From Chloroflexota bacterium (GTDB lineage Bacteria > Chloroflexota > UBA4733), in contig JAMCRV010000087.1 in assembly GCA_023381555.1 (NCBI GenBank), positions 1 through 47,526 of the forward strand: DNA of 47,526 bases. Direction: 5' to 3'. Shown here one piece after another: positions 19,131-30,507 of this stretch (position 1 is its first letter; each line of letters opens with the position of its first letter). The notes beneath the pieces were generated by a model. It searched no databases. It was given only the letters and a program-made list of their open reading frames with translations, and had not been told where the DNA came from. The translations under genes and the position numbers were made by a program.

Positions 19131-20237
19131 TCACGAGATGACCGCTTCCAGCGCGTTTTCTCGAGTCGCTTGGACGAGTTCACGAGCGATGCGGCGGCCG
19201 ACGCTCATTTCCTCACCAAAGAGGTAGCGCGTGTAGGGTGATGTCGTCAACAGAATCGGCGCGCCAGGCACTCTCAGGCTCACATCGAAGCAGATGAACT
19301 CGCCTTGGTCGTCAAACACGCCTTGAAGCGCGAACGGACCAATAATTCCTGGAGGCAACAGCCGCTGACACGCCGCAGCGAGCTTGTCACCAAGTCCAAT
19401 GACGTGATCGAGGAGTGACTCTCGCACTGTGACGCCGCGGTGCCCCACAGGGATGAGCGTCGGCTGCACAGACACCGCCGCCTGCTGCGAAGCAGTCATA
19501 TGCAACAATCCTTCGATGTTCGACTCGATGCGCTGATCGGCCCCCAGAAACTCGCTGCGCTGACTAAGCGGCGACCAGAAATAATCCAAGTTGAACTGCG
19601 CTCCGATCACGAACTCCTCAATAGTTGCCAACTTGAGGTCATCCTCTCGAATCAGTCCTTGGTCTAGGAGATTCCGGCTCACCGCCTCGTAGTCTTGCGT
19701 GCTCCTGGCGGTGAAGAAGCCGCGCTCAACGGTGCGCACCGCCTGGGGCAGTTTGACCATCACGAGGCGATCGATTGCTGATGGCGTTGTAAAGTGGCGA
19801 GGTCTGCGAATATCCGCCTCTTCGAGGAGATCGTACTGGTTCGGCGACGCAGTACGCTCTTCGGCGCGGAGAAGTCTCCGGCCGCCAAACAGCGGCACCG
19901 GGAAGCGCTGCTCAATGGCATCACAGCCCACGTACACCGCGAAGGAGCGATTTGGAACAAAGATCGTGTTGAATGCGCGGAGACGCCCGATAGCTGCGTG
20001 GCCCACGACGTCAGCGAAACGCGGCAGCACAAGCACCTCATCGAATAGGTGCCGGTACTGCCCGACGTAGGGCCCCTCGCGCCCAGCCTGGCAGACCACG
20101 AGTGTCCGGACTCCCTCCTGATGCGCACCGTAGGCCACTTCGAGAGCCGAATGGCTACCAATGCAGCCAATCGTTAGATGCTCAACGTCATACCCCTCGA
20201 GCAGTGCCCGTCTCTCCACCGATGACTCCTCCCACAC
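19131..20237 (-). CDS. purP: PurP-like formate-dependent phosphoribosylaminoimidazolecarboxamide ligase (ATP-grasp)
   Basis: TIGCIGSHSALEVAYGAHQEGVRTLVVCQAGRE, FVPNRSFAVYVGCDAIEQRFPVPLFGGRRLLRAEER, YLFGEEMSVGRRIARE; resembles archaeal PurP (DUF1246/DUF1297). Confidence 0.85.
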   Translation of the reverse strand: MWEESSVERRALLEGYDVEHLTIGCIGSHSALEVAYGAHQEGVRTLVVCQAGREGPYVGQYRHLFDEVLVLPRFADVVGHAAIGRLRAFNTIFVPNRSFAVYVGCDAIEQRFPVPLFGGRRLLRAEERTASPNQYDLLEEADIRRPRHFTTPSAIDRLVMVKLPQAVRTVERGFFTARSTQDYEAVSRNLLDQGLIREDDLKLATIEEFVIGAQFNLDYFWSPLSQRSEFLGADQRIESNIEGLLHMTASQQAAVSVQPTLIPVGHRGVTVRESLLDHVIGLGDKLAAACQRLLPPGIIGPFALQGVFDDQGEFICFDVSLRVPGAPILLTTSPYTRYLFGEEMSVGRRIARELVQATRENALEAVIS

Positions 20238-20423
20238 GCAACCCCCTCATCCTACCGCTCTGACAATCACCCGACCTCTTCTCTGCAGCGGCGCACAGGC
20301 ACTCTATCGTTCTCCGTGCTCCACGGGTATCTGGCAACATGAGATAGCACAACCACGAGGGGCCGGTTGGGGAGCGCGAAAGAGCTCCGGCCACAAGAGC
20401 CGGAGGAACCGCTGCTCATTGGG

Positions 20424-20452
20424 TTGAGCCCTTCGAGCAAATGTTCTACACT
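20424..20452 (+). promoter_or_regulatory. candidate ruvB promoter TTGAGC - 17 bp - TACACT containing LexA-like GAGCAAATGTTC
   Basis: Box positions 20424-20429 and 20447-20452; GAGC-N4-GTTC at 20435-20446 resembles the GAAC-N4-GTTC SOS box. Confidence 0.5.
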
Positions 20453-20508
20453 AGACATGCTCGAGCTACAGGAAGAGATAAACGATCCTAGCGCCTGACT
20501 CGCGAGTC

Positions 20509-21516
20509 TTGACACCTTCGCCTCTCGATGATGACGCTCACGCTGAGGGCTCGCTCAGGCCGGCACGGTTTGAAGACTTCCCCGGGCAAGATGCCGTGAA
20601 GGAGCAGCTGCTCATCCAGCTTCACGCGGCACAGGCTAGAGGCGACTCGCTTGATCACATCTTGCTGTATGGACCACCAGGCCTTGGCAAGACGAGTCTG
20701 GCTCACGTTCTGGCTCACGAGATGGGTGTCTCCATCCGGGAAACATCTGGACCGGCAGTTGAGAAACAGGGAGACCTTGTGGGTCTTCTCAGTTCTCTCA
20801 AGGAACACGACATCTTCTTCATCGACGAGATCCACCGCCTGAACCCGGTGCTCGAGGAAGTTCTCTACCCAGCAATGGAAGACTTCGCTGTAGATGTTCT
20901 CGTCGGTCAAGGGCCAGGAGCGCGCGCCATACGAGTGCCTCTTCCAAAGGTAACCGTCATCGGTGCTACCACCCGCTTCGGCGCATTGACAGCGCCCTTC
21001 CGAGCGCGTTTCGGATCGACGCTGCGACTGGACTACTACGAAGCCGATGCTCTCTGCCTGATCCTCGAGCGTTCTGCTCGAGTGCTGCGCGTGGAGGCCA
21101 CGGATGAGGGGCTCGAGGAGATTGCGCTCCGTGCACGCGGCACTCCTCGCATCGCCAACCGTTTACTGCGTCGCATCCGTGACTTTGCGGCGGTGCGCGG
21201 CAGCGGTGTCATTGACAGGGCTAGTACAGAAGCAGCCCTCGACCTCCTTGGTGTCGATAAGCTTGGGCTTGACGCGATTGACAGAGAGCTTCTACGAACA
21301 CTTATCTTCAAGTTCGAGGGAAGGTCAGTAGGGCGCGATACGCTTGCCGCGGCAATGAGCGAAGCGCCGGAGACTGTCGAAGACGTGTATGAGCCCTATC
21401 TCCTTCAAATGGGCTTCCTGGAGCTCTCACCGCGAGGCCGTCGAGCCACACCCCAGGCTTATCGACTTCTGGGACTTGAGCCACCCGTTCCGCGCGAACA
21501 GCCGCGACTCATTTAG
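20509..21516 (+). CDS. ruvB: Holliday junction branch migration helicase RuvB
   Basis: [85 protein letters not shown] start. Confidence 0.97.
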   Translation: MTPSPLDDDAHAEGSLRPARFEDFPGQDAVKEQLLIQLHAAQARGDSLDHILLYGPPGLGKTSLAHVLAHEMGVSIRETSGPAVEKQGDLVGLLSSLKEHDIFFIDEIHRLNPVLEEVLYPAMEDFAVDVLVGQGPGARAIRVPLPKVTVIGATTRFGALTAPFRARFGSTLRLDYYEADALCLILERSARVLRVEATDEGLEEIALRARGTPRIANRLLRRIRDFAAVRGSGVIDRASTEAALDLLGVDKLGLDAIDRELLRTLIFKFEGRSVGRDTLAAAMSEAPETVEDVYEPYLLQMGFLELSPRGRRATPQAYRLLGLEPPVPREQPRLI

Positions 21517-21599
21517 CATCCGTGGGGCAAACAGCCTTGATTTTTTCGACTTCTCGGGTATCATCCCTCTTTCCCTAAACGTGAACGGGGAGCCAACAA

Positions 21600-22514
21600 G
21601 TGAAACACAGCATTCTTGGTGTTCGTGATCTCGAAGTCAATGAGGTGGATCTTCTCTTCGACGTCACCGCATCGCTCAAGCGTCACCGTGCTCCTGCCGA
21701 GGATCGCTCGCTCTTCGGCAAGACTGTGGCCCTACTCTTTCAACACCCCTCTCTTCGCACCAGAGCATCGTTCGATATCGCCGTACACGAGCTCGGAGGG
21801 CATCCTCTGTACTTCGGGAACGATGAAGTGAGGATGGGCAGTCGGGAGGCCCCCGAAGACGTGGCGCGTGTCTTGGCACGCTACGCTCACGCAGTGGTAG
21901 CACGCCTCCGGAATCACACGGAGCTACAGCGATTTAGTGACGCCTCGACTGTCCCTGTTATCAACGCCTTGACGGACAGGGAACATCCTTGCCAGGCCCT
22001 TGCCGATCTCTTCACTCTGCAAGAGGCCCGAGGGACCTTGCAAGGGGCCCATCTTGCCTACGTAGGCGATGCTGACAACAACGTTGCCACCTCGCTTCTG
22101 CTTCTGGCTCCGCTGCTCGGGGTGAGAATGACGATGATCGCTCCGCGTCAGCATCAGCCCCAACCCGGTGTCGTTGTCCAGGCACGTCAAGGTGCACTCG
22201 CTCCAGTCGATGTCGTTGACAGTCTGGGCGACGCCGAGCTGTCCTCAGTCGATGCGCTCTATACCGACGTTTGGGTAAGCATGGGGCAAGAAAACGAAGC
22301 GCGGGCTCGTCAGGTCGCCCTCGCTCCTTTTCAAATCAATGACGAGCTTCTCCGCCGGTGTCGACCGCAGTGTATCGTGCTGCACTGCCTGCCAGCGAAG
22401 CGCGGTCAAGAGATCACGGACAATGTCCTCGACGGACCGCAATCGCGTGTGTTCGACCAGGCGGAGAACAGACTGCACGTGCAAAAGGCACTCCTCAAGA
22501 TGCTCGTCTCATAA
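21600..22514 (+). CDS. argF: ornithine carbamoyltransferase
   Basis: FQHPSLRTRASFDIAVHELGG, DREHPCQALADLFTLQE, DVWVSMGQENEA, HCLPAKRGQEITD; GTG start. Confidence 0.93.
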   Translation: MKHSILGVRDLEVNEVDLLFDVTASLKRHRAPAEDRSLFGKTVALLFQHPSLRTRASFDIAVHELGGHPLYFGNDEVRMGSREAPEDVARVLARYAHAVVARLRNHTELQRFSDASTVPVINALTDREHPCQALADLFTLQEARGTLQGAHLAYVGDADNNVATSLLLLAPLLGVRMTMIAPRQHQPQPGVVVQARQGALAPVDVVDSLGDAELSSVDALYTDVWVSMGQENEARARQVALAPFQINDELLRRCRPQCIVLHCLPAKRGQEITDNVLDGPQSRVFDQAENRLHVQKALLKMLVS

Positions 22515-22525
22515 GACACAGAACG

Positions 22526-23944
<1,419 letters not shown>

Positions 23945-23993
23945 CGCCACACCACAGGACCGGCGTCTTCCTGTAAATTCAGAGAGCTTCTCC

Positions 23994-25892
23994 TCAGCCA
24001 CCCTGCACAGTAACCGCTCCCAGGCTTACAGTCGTGCCAACAGGCTCTCCACTGGCAGCGAGTACCGTCAACCTCTGAACAGTGGCTGAAGTGTAGAGTC
24101 CGAGGACAACCGGGTACCGCCCCGGAGGCGTGGCTGGTGGAATCGGCACCCGGAAGCTGTCCAGCATCTCATCTCCAGTGCGCCAGGCCGTCGTAGGCAC
24201 AGCGTCCTTCAGCGGCGGTCGATCCCTCTGGGCGTAGAGCTTGCCGTCGCGCTCCAGATGCACAAAGGCTGTCAGGACTTCCGAGGGATGCTGCACGACG
24301 CGCCAGCACACAGTGACTGTCAGCGTTTGCCCTGCGTGCACTGATGGCGAGCTGAGTGTGTAAGCGAGCGCTTGAATCTGACCATCGAACGTCTGTTGCG
24401 GAAGACGTACCGCATCTTTGAGAAAGCCGGACGGAGTCTCGAACACCCGAAAGTCTATGCCAGCCAGCCGTTGCGTCGGTTCCTGAATCGTGTACGTCTT
24501 GAGCCACCGCTCCGCCTGGTGCTTGGGATCCCACGAATTCTGGCCGAGCGTCCAGAACCATATACGGCTGTAGCGCTGGGCGATTGGCTGGAAAGCGGCA
24601 TCAAGCTGAGCGGCAGAAATAGGCTCGAACGCTGGCTCGAGCGTGACACGCAAAGGTCCTTGTAACTGCTCCTCATAGTCCCACTTCAACGTGGGATCCG
24701 GATAGTTCGTCACGATGACATCATCTGGCCCGGCGCGAATGAGAAGCTGCTGGGCGGCTGAAGCGAACTGGGCATTCTTGTCACTCCGCGCATAGACGGT
24801 GAGCGATCTCGCTGCAACGACGGTTGCAGCGCACACAACGACGGGGCCCATCAACATTCGTACACGAGGCTGCGCACCTAATGCAGTCCAGCAGAGTAAC
24901 AGCGGACAGACGATCACGGCTGTATATGGGGCTTGAAACCCAGGGCGTAGCAGTTCGAGTACCAGGAGCAGCGCGATCGGGGCCATCAGCGCTCCACCAA
25001 CAGCAAGGAAGACGTCTCGATTCCGGAGGGCAAGGCAGGCAGCTCCTCCAACGGAACACCCCACCGCACCCAGTCCCACTGCAAGCTGCCAGTGTGCCGG
25101 TAGCGTCAGCCCACCGGCGGCGGTGGCTCCGAGCTCGAGCAAGAGTGTGGCAGGAGTCAGCGAAGGGAAGGGAAAGTGCGCCTGGAGAGCTGGCCAGCCG
25201 TGAACGACGAAGGGAATGCCCACGACAAGAGCCACAGCGGTGAGGACCAAGAAACCCGCCAGCGCCCGGCGGCGCGTACCGGCATTGGTGACAACGACTG
25301 CAAGCAACCCTGCAGCAGCACCGGCCACGACGGCCAGACCATAGAAGTGGCTGAGAACCGTGAGAACGCCGGCGCAGCCGAGCAGCACGAGTCCTCGCTT
25401 GGATCGGGATTCCGTCAGCACGAGCACCATTCCGGTCACAGTGAGCGCAGATGCCCCTTCCAGCTGCGCATACATGCGAGCGTCCTGCGCCTGCCAGACG
25501 AGCAGGGGGTTGACTGTAGCGAGAAGGGCGGCGAGAACTGCTGCAGAGCGCCCCCACACGCGCCCCGCCGCCACAGCCAGGGCCGGTATACAGAGCGCAG
25601 CAGGAAGGACTGACAGATAGCGAAGGTTGAAGCTGGATGGGCCGCCAAGATCGATCCACCAGTGAAGCAGAAAGTAATAGCCCGGAGGATGCGGCTCACT
25701 GGTGTGGAGTGAATGCCAGATGATGGCGAGCGACTGGTGAGCGAACACAGCCGCAAAGCTTTCATCCCCGCGCAGATTCTTGGCTCCAAGGGCAAAAGAT
25801 CGTATGCCAAAGCCAATGAGGGTCAGTGCGAGAATAAGCCAGAGGACTGCGCGGTTGGCCCTTTCCGGTGAGCTGTGGCGCTCAGCGTGCAC
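23994..25892 (-). CDS. GT39-family membrane glycosyltransferase with C-terminal beta-rich domain
   Basis: FALGAKNLRGDESFAAVFAHQSLAIIWHSLHTSEPHPPGYYFLLHWW; multiple TM; C-terminal domain similar to 3605..5908. Confidence 0.85.
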   Translation of the reverse strand: MHAERHSSPERANRAVLWLILALTLIGFGIRSFALGAKNLRGDESFAAVFAHQSLAIIWHSLHTSEPHPPGYYFLLHWWIDLGGPSSFNLRYLSVLPAALCIPALAVAAGRVWGRSAAVLAALLATVNPLLVWQAQDARMYAQLEGASALTVTGMVLVLTESRSKRGLVLLGCAGVLTVLSHFYGLAVVAGAAAGLLAVVVTNAGTRRRALAGFLVLTAVALVVGIPFVVHGWPALQAHFPFPSLTPATLLLELGATAAGGLTLPAHWQLAVGLGAVGCSVGGAACLALRNRDVFLAVGGALMAPIALLLVLELLRPGFQAPYTAVIVCPLLLCWTALGAQPRVRMLMGPVVVCAATVVAARSLTVYARSDKNAQFASAAQQLLIRAGPDDVIVTNYPDPTLKWDYEEQLQGPLRVTLEPAFEPISAAQLDAAFQPIAQRYSRIWFWTLGQNSWDPKHQAERWLKTYTIQEPTQRLAGIDFRVFETPSGFLKDAVRLPQQTFDGQIQALAYTLSSPSVHAGQTLTVTVCWRVVQHPSEVLTAFVHLERDGKLYAQRDRPPLKDAVPTTAWRTGDEMLDSFRVPIPPATPPGRYPVVLGLYTSATVQRLTVLAASGEPVGTTVSLGAVTVQGG

Positions 25893-28152
25893 GTGTCACT
25901 CCACGGGCCGCTGCTACGAGCGCAGTGCCAGCACAAAGAACGAGCGCGGCAGCGGCAATCAACAACGCGATGTGGAAGTGTGGCGGAGCATACGTCAAGC
26001 TGACGAGATGTTCTCCAGCGCGTAACGGAACTCCCATGAAGACGTAGTCTGCGCGGTATAACAGCACCGCGTGACCATCGACCCTGGCACTCCAGCCTGG
26101 GACGAGTGGCTCGGAAATCACGAGGAAGGCATTGTCAGTCACCATCGCCCGGATCTCCAAGTGCTCAGGCCCCTTGCTGACCCAATCTTCGTGCTGATTT
26201 CGTGGCAGCTGAGGACCCGTGATGGAGAGTGGGATCGCCTGTTCGACGACAGCAGCTGCACCGGGGTGCTCCAAATGCTCCGTGAGACGTCTGGCTTCCG
26301 CCGGATTCGCAGCGACGATGAGCTGCCGCACGGCGTAGGCCATGGGCAGAGGGTAGTCCATGCGAAAGAGCTTGAAAGAGCCGTCTCGTTGCACGAGCTC
26401 GAATCCGCGGCCGGGATCCTGCCGGGTCAGAACGTACCGGACACCAAAGAGCTGCCACACCTGGTAGCGATCCGTGAACCGAGCCAGTCTCGCCGCTCGG
26501 GTCACATACAGTGGGTCATTCCCTTCTGGAAACGAGAGGTCCGCGATTGCGCCATCGTTTGCAGGCAGCTCACCAAACCGGAGCTCGTCAACACGAAAAG
26601 GTCCTGTTTGCTCGTGGAGAAAGGCGACCGCTCGCCCGGGGAGCGGCTGGATTGGGTCTACACTTGTTCGACCCAGTGCGCCGTTCGCCCCGAGAAGGTT
26701 GAGGGTTGGAAGGGCAACCAGCAAAGTCACCGTCAGCCAGGGTCGCTGGTAGCCTCTCACGATGCAAAACCCCGCGGCAACGCTGCTTGCGAGCAGGAGC
26801 ACGAGGCCCCCCACACCGACCAGTCGCGGCGCCGTGGCGGCAAAGTCAGAGCCGGCAGGGGCGGTTGCCCGGAGAAGCAGGGCAGCTGCTACGACGAACA
26901 TCAGTGCAAGACCACCACTGACGAGGGCGGCAATCCTCTGGGAGGAGCGTTGATGACCGATCTCCCGGCGGCGAGCGTTCCAAAGGTCGGCCGCACCCGC
27001 CCCTGCGAGGGTCGAGAGGGCAATACTTGTGAGAAACGCTGCTCTCTCCTGGTCCTGAAACAGCGAGAACGGGGGGACGAGCTTGTAGAGCACGGGGTAG
27101 AGAGGACCGTGTCCACCAAGAGAAAGAATCATCGCCCCCAGGGCAAGGCCGGCCCACCACCACCGCGATCGCTTCCGCAAAGCGAAGATCGCGAGCAGTA
27201 AGGAGGGGATCCCGACGTAGAGACTGCGGACAAAGTAGCCCCCTGGCACCAGGACCTGCGTGAGATCCTGCCAGCGGAACCCGCTGGCAGCCTGCGCGTA
27301 GGGAAGTGCGACGCGGTTGGTGACGGGGAGATACGTCAGCGTGGAAAGCCATTGAGGCGTGCTTATGGCGAGCCCCATCAGTGCGAGGGCGCCGAACTGG
27401 AGAAGTGTGGGAACAACCGCGCGGCGCAGCTGCATCCAGCGAGCGCAGGCAAAGCAACCTGCACCGATGAGAGCATAGAGTGTCGTCTGCTCGTGGCCCG
27501 CAAAGACGAGACTGGCAGCTGCCAGCCCACCCAGCGCAGCCCACAACCAGGAGCGCTGACCCTTCGCCGGTTCCTCCAAGAGCATCTCACTACACAGCAG
27601 CACCGCCGGAAGCCAGATAGACGCCTCGAGCACAGGGAGCTGTAGCACTGGATAGCTCGTGAGATACCCACCAAGGCTGAACGTCACGGCGCCGACGATT
27701 CCCCCGAGAGTAGACCGCGTAAGCTGGCGGACCAGCAGAAGCATGAACAGTGCACCCAGAGCGACATCGAGCACAACCCGCCACTCCAGCGCGACAAAGG
27801 GTAGCCCTCCGTGCCCAGCGAGGAGGTTGATCAGCAGCCCGGTCGGAGAGAACACAGCTGTCTGAGGATCAGCAAGGTGCGGCTGACCACCAAAGATGTA
27901 CGGATCCCAGAGGGGAAGCTGCCCAGACACCAGGCGCGACGCGCCATAGTGCTGGAACGGATAGAACTGCCGTGTGAGGTCGCTCGCCACGAAAAAGGAA
28001 CGTTGCCAGGGACCCGGCAGAACGATAGGTGCATACACGACGAGAATCAAGAGCACGACCACGCTACAGGCGATGAGTAGGCTCATCCGGCCATCGGTGC
28101 GTTGGAGGCTCGCAGAAGCCGGCGCGTCAATCGTGCCGGTCGTGTGTATCAA
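25882..28152 (-). CDS. YfhO-family membrane protein
   Basis: 756 aa, FFVASDLTRQFYPFQHYGASRLVSGQLPLWDPYIFGGQPHLADPQTAVFSPT, C-terminal GWSARVDGHAVLLYRADYVFMGVPLRAGEHLVSLTY. Confidence 0.88.
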   Translation of the reverse strand: MIHTTGTIDAPASASLQRTDGRMSLLIACSVVVLLILVVYAPIVLPGPWQRSFFVASDLTRQFYPFQHYGASRLVSGQLPLWDPYIFGGQPHLADPQTAVFSPTGLLINLLAGHGGLPFVALEWRVVLDVALGALFMLLLVRQLTRSTLGGIVGAVTFSLGGYLTSYPVLQLPVLEASIWLPAVLLCSEMLLEEPAKGQRSWLWAALGGLAAASLVFAGHEQTTLYALIGAGCFACARWMQLRRAVVPTLLQFGALALMGLAISTPQWLSTLTYLPVTNRVALPYAQAASGFRWQDLTQVLVPGGYFVRSLYVGIPSLLLAIFALRKRSRWWWAGLALGAMILSLGGHGPLYPVLYKLVPPFSLFQDQERAAFLTSIALSTLAGAGAADLWNARRREIGHQRSSQRIAALVSGGLALMFVVAAALLLRATAPAGSDFAATAPRLVGVGGLVLLLASSVAAGFCIVRGYQRPWLTVTLLVALPTLNLLGANGALGRTSVDPIQPLPGRAVAFLHEQTGPFRVDELRFGELPANDGAIADLSFPEGNDPLYVTRAARLARFTDRYQVWQLFGVRYVLTRQDPGRGFELVQRDGSFKLFRMDYPLPMAYAVRQLIVAANPAEARRLTEHLEHPGAAAVVEQAIPLSITGPQLPRNQHEDWVSKGPEHLEIRAMVTDNAFLVISEPLVPGWSARVDGHAVLLYRADYVFMGVPLRAGEHLVSLTYAPPHFHIALLIAAAALVLCAGTALVAAARGVTRAR

Positions 28153-28394
28153 TCCAACAGTTCCACGTCTAGCGTCCGGGAACCGGCCCTCGCTCGCCCA
28201 ACTCCCCCACGCGTGCGAGTCAGTCGCTCTTCTTGTAGCGTATTGCTACTGCTCCTCCAACGGTTGCAGTTTCCCCGCAGCCTCCGCACACTGCCGTACT
28301 ATACGCCACATCAGATACCCATCGAAGCGAGCACACTCCAAGGCGACTGGCGCGACGCAGGAAGGCGCGGTAGGATTTGGGGGCTCCGCCGGCT

Positions 28395-28468
<74 letters not shown>

Positions 28469-28510
28469 CGTTATTCTTCGGGCGTTTGACCGCCATAAGG
28501 AGTGGTTCAA

Positions 28511-28849
28511 CTACTCGATGATCCGGGCGCAGCAGATGGTCGCCAGCTCGTTGGGGCGAAAAGCTGGGTGCTCGGCCTGGAGGTCGACGATGGCCTGGCG
28601 GAGCAGTGGCGCGAGCGTACGCCAGTCCTTACCTTGGCCGCCAGGGACATCAGCGAACAAGCTCACCATCCCCGGCCGATCGAAGCGCTCGGCCGGGGAG
28701 CGCCCGAAGAGCACCACCGGGCGGAACAGTTCGTAGGCGAGTTGCTCTAGCCAGTGCAGCAACAGACGGAGTTGCTGCCAATCCTCCGTCGGCTCGACCT
28801 GGGCGCGTTTGGATGGACGCATCTCGCTCTTCCCCACACCGCCGCCCAA
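28511..28849 (-). pseudogene. decayed N-terminal fragment of an HTH-type transposase
   Basis: EDWQQLRLLLHWLEQLAYELFRPVVLFGRSPAERFDRPGMVSLFADVP...LLRQAIVDLQAEHPAFRPNELATICCARI resembles HTH transposase N-termini, with the HTH region apparently deleted between SPAER and FDRPGM. Confidence 0.55.
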
Positions 28850-29371
28850 GCAGCAATCAGGGGTAGGCCGCTATCGTAGGTGGCTGCCACGCTCTCTGCA
28901 ACCATGGTATCAAGCGTCGTGTGACGAGCACTGGTCTGTCAACCGCACGAAGGGAGATCCAAGCCTCATTGACTAATCCCACCCGCACGCCATTGCATCC
29001 GCGCTTGGTGCGCTGCTGGACCGATGATCCCGGTGACCCCGGCCGTTTGCCCCTGAACCATCCGGACGTGCAGCGGCTTGGCGCCGCCATTGCCCCGGGT
29101 GCATGGCCCACCCCACAGTGCTGGGCGGCTAGCTGACAACCCTCCGCCAACTCCGGGAGGACGCCGTCCCCCCACCATTACGTCGTCGTTAAGCACGCTG
29201 GTTCTGCCCAAGATTGTCAACGGCAAGCCCACCGCCGACCATCCCTGGAAACGCGCCCTCACCAAAGCCGGCTAACGGCGATCCATGCAATAGTTTGCGG
29301 CGCACTCCTTAGGGCCACCTCGTTGACCTCGGTGACGATGCGTCCCTATACTGAATACTGAACTGCGACGC

Positions 29372-29443
29372 GCCGACGTAGCTCAACGGTAGAGCGGCGG
29401 TTTTGTAAACCGCGGGTTATGGGTTCGAATCCCTTCGTCGGCT
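29372..29443 (+). tRNA. tRNA-Thr (anticodon TGT)
   Basis: GCCGACG/CGTCGGC acceptor, anticodon arm GCGGT-TTTGTAA-ACCGC, T loop TTCGAAT; CCA not encoded. Confidence 0.95.
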
Positions 29444-29845
29444 CAACAGGAAGCAATCTATGTAGGCTGGCTCCCGTGATCGCACGAGGGTGTCTCAGCA
29501 TCTCGATGGTGTGCGCAGCTCTCCCCACTGGACGGCGTTGTTGGGCGCCCTATGCACGTGGTGGACGGTGCGCGAGGAGAGGCTGGTAGCGAGCACGGGC
29601 ATTGGGAGCTTGCAGCATGGAATGAGCAATCCGATAGCAAACCTAGTGATGACTCGCCGCGAATCCATCTGTCACGCTCAAAGCACCGAATGTCGCTTTC
29701 TTGCTTGCCGAAACAGCGTTCACGGGGCGTATACTGGATGAACAGGCTGCGCTAGCGGTGCACGTGCCTCATGACGTCGCTCAGGAAAGCGGCTCGCACG
29801 CCGGCATGCGCCAAGTTCCGCACCTGCTCAGAAAGGTAGTAGGCC

Positions 29846-30484
29846 ATGTCCACAGTCCCTGAGTCTTCCCCTGTTCAGGAAGTCGAGAAGGAGCCAATGC
29901 TCTTGCTCGACGTAACTGGGTCGATGAACTATGGCACGTCGGCGAATGATCTGACACCGCGGAAAGACACGATCAAGGAAGCCATTGGCATTATTGTCGC
30001 TACATTGGCAAAGGAGGACAGCCAGGCTGAACACGAAGAAGGTGGCGGTGGCCTGCGCACGGTAATTTTTGCCGGCGGCCAGGCGGAAGATATCGGTGAT
30101 CTGAACCCCGACAACCTCGAAGACCGCTGGCGAAGTATACGTTGGGCCGGGGGCACGCGCATCATTCCGGGGTGGAACAAACTCATTCAGTGCTATACGG
30201 ACGAGTTCGGGCAGACGCTTCCAGCTGAGCGCCCGCTCTTGATGGCACTGGTGATCACCGATGGCGAGGCCGACGACAGCGACGCGTTTGCGCAAGCGCT
30301 CGCGAAGGCAGCAGGCGGCGTCTACGTCACCCTCGCGATCATTGGCTATGGGCCAGAACACGACGCCGCGCTGCGCTCGTGTCAGCAGATTGCGGCGAAG
30401 AACGCGCACGTGAAGGTCTTATCCTTCGGTTCCGAGACTGATCCCCAGGTCATTGCTCGCGCTCTGTTGAAAATGATCGAGTAG
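29846..30484 (+). CDS. von Willebrand factor A (VWA) domain protein
   Basis: LLLDVTGSMNYG (DxTxS MIDAS), AGGTRIIPGW, LVITDGEADDSD. Confidence 0.88.
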   Translation: MSTVPESSPVQEVEKEPMLLLDVTGSMNYGTSANDLTPRKDTIKEAIGIIVATLAKEDSQAEHEEGGGGLRTVIFAGGQAEDIGDLNPDNLEDRWRSIRWAGGTRIIPGWNKLIQCYTDEFGQTLPAERPLLMALVITDGEADDSDAFAQALAKAAGGVYVTLAIIGYGPEHDAALRSCQQIAAKNAHVKVLSFGSETDPQVIARALLKMIE

Positions 30485-30507
30485 CAGCCAGTTTCAGGAT
30501 CGACAGC

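Noticed and set aside
22358-22525. N-terminal extension of the argH ORF
   Set aside because: Overlaps argF in another frame; conserved ArgH sequence begins at MGTHSPWSGRFEKP (22526).
26071-27201. 376-aa plus-strand ORF
   Set aside because: Lies entirely antisense to the convincing YfhO-family gene; off-frame composition typical of GC-rich shadow ORFs.
29346-29528. 60-aa minus ORF with PTKGFEPITRGLQNRRSTVELRR
   Set aside because: Antisense of tRNA-Thr, same artefact.
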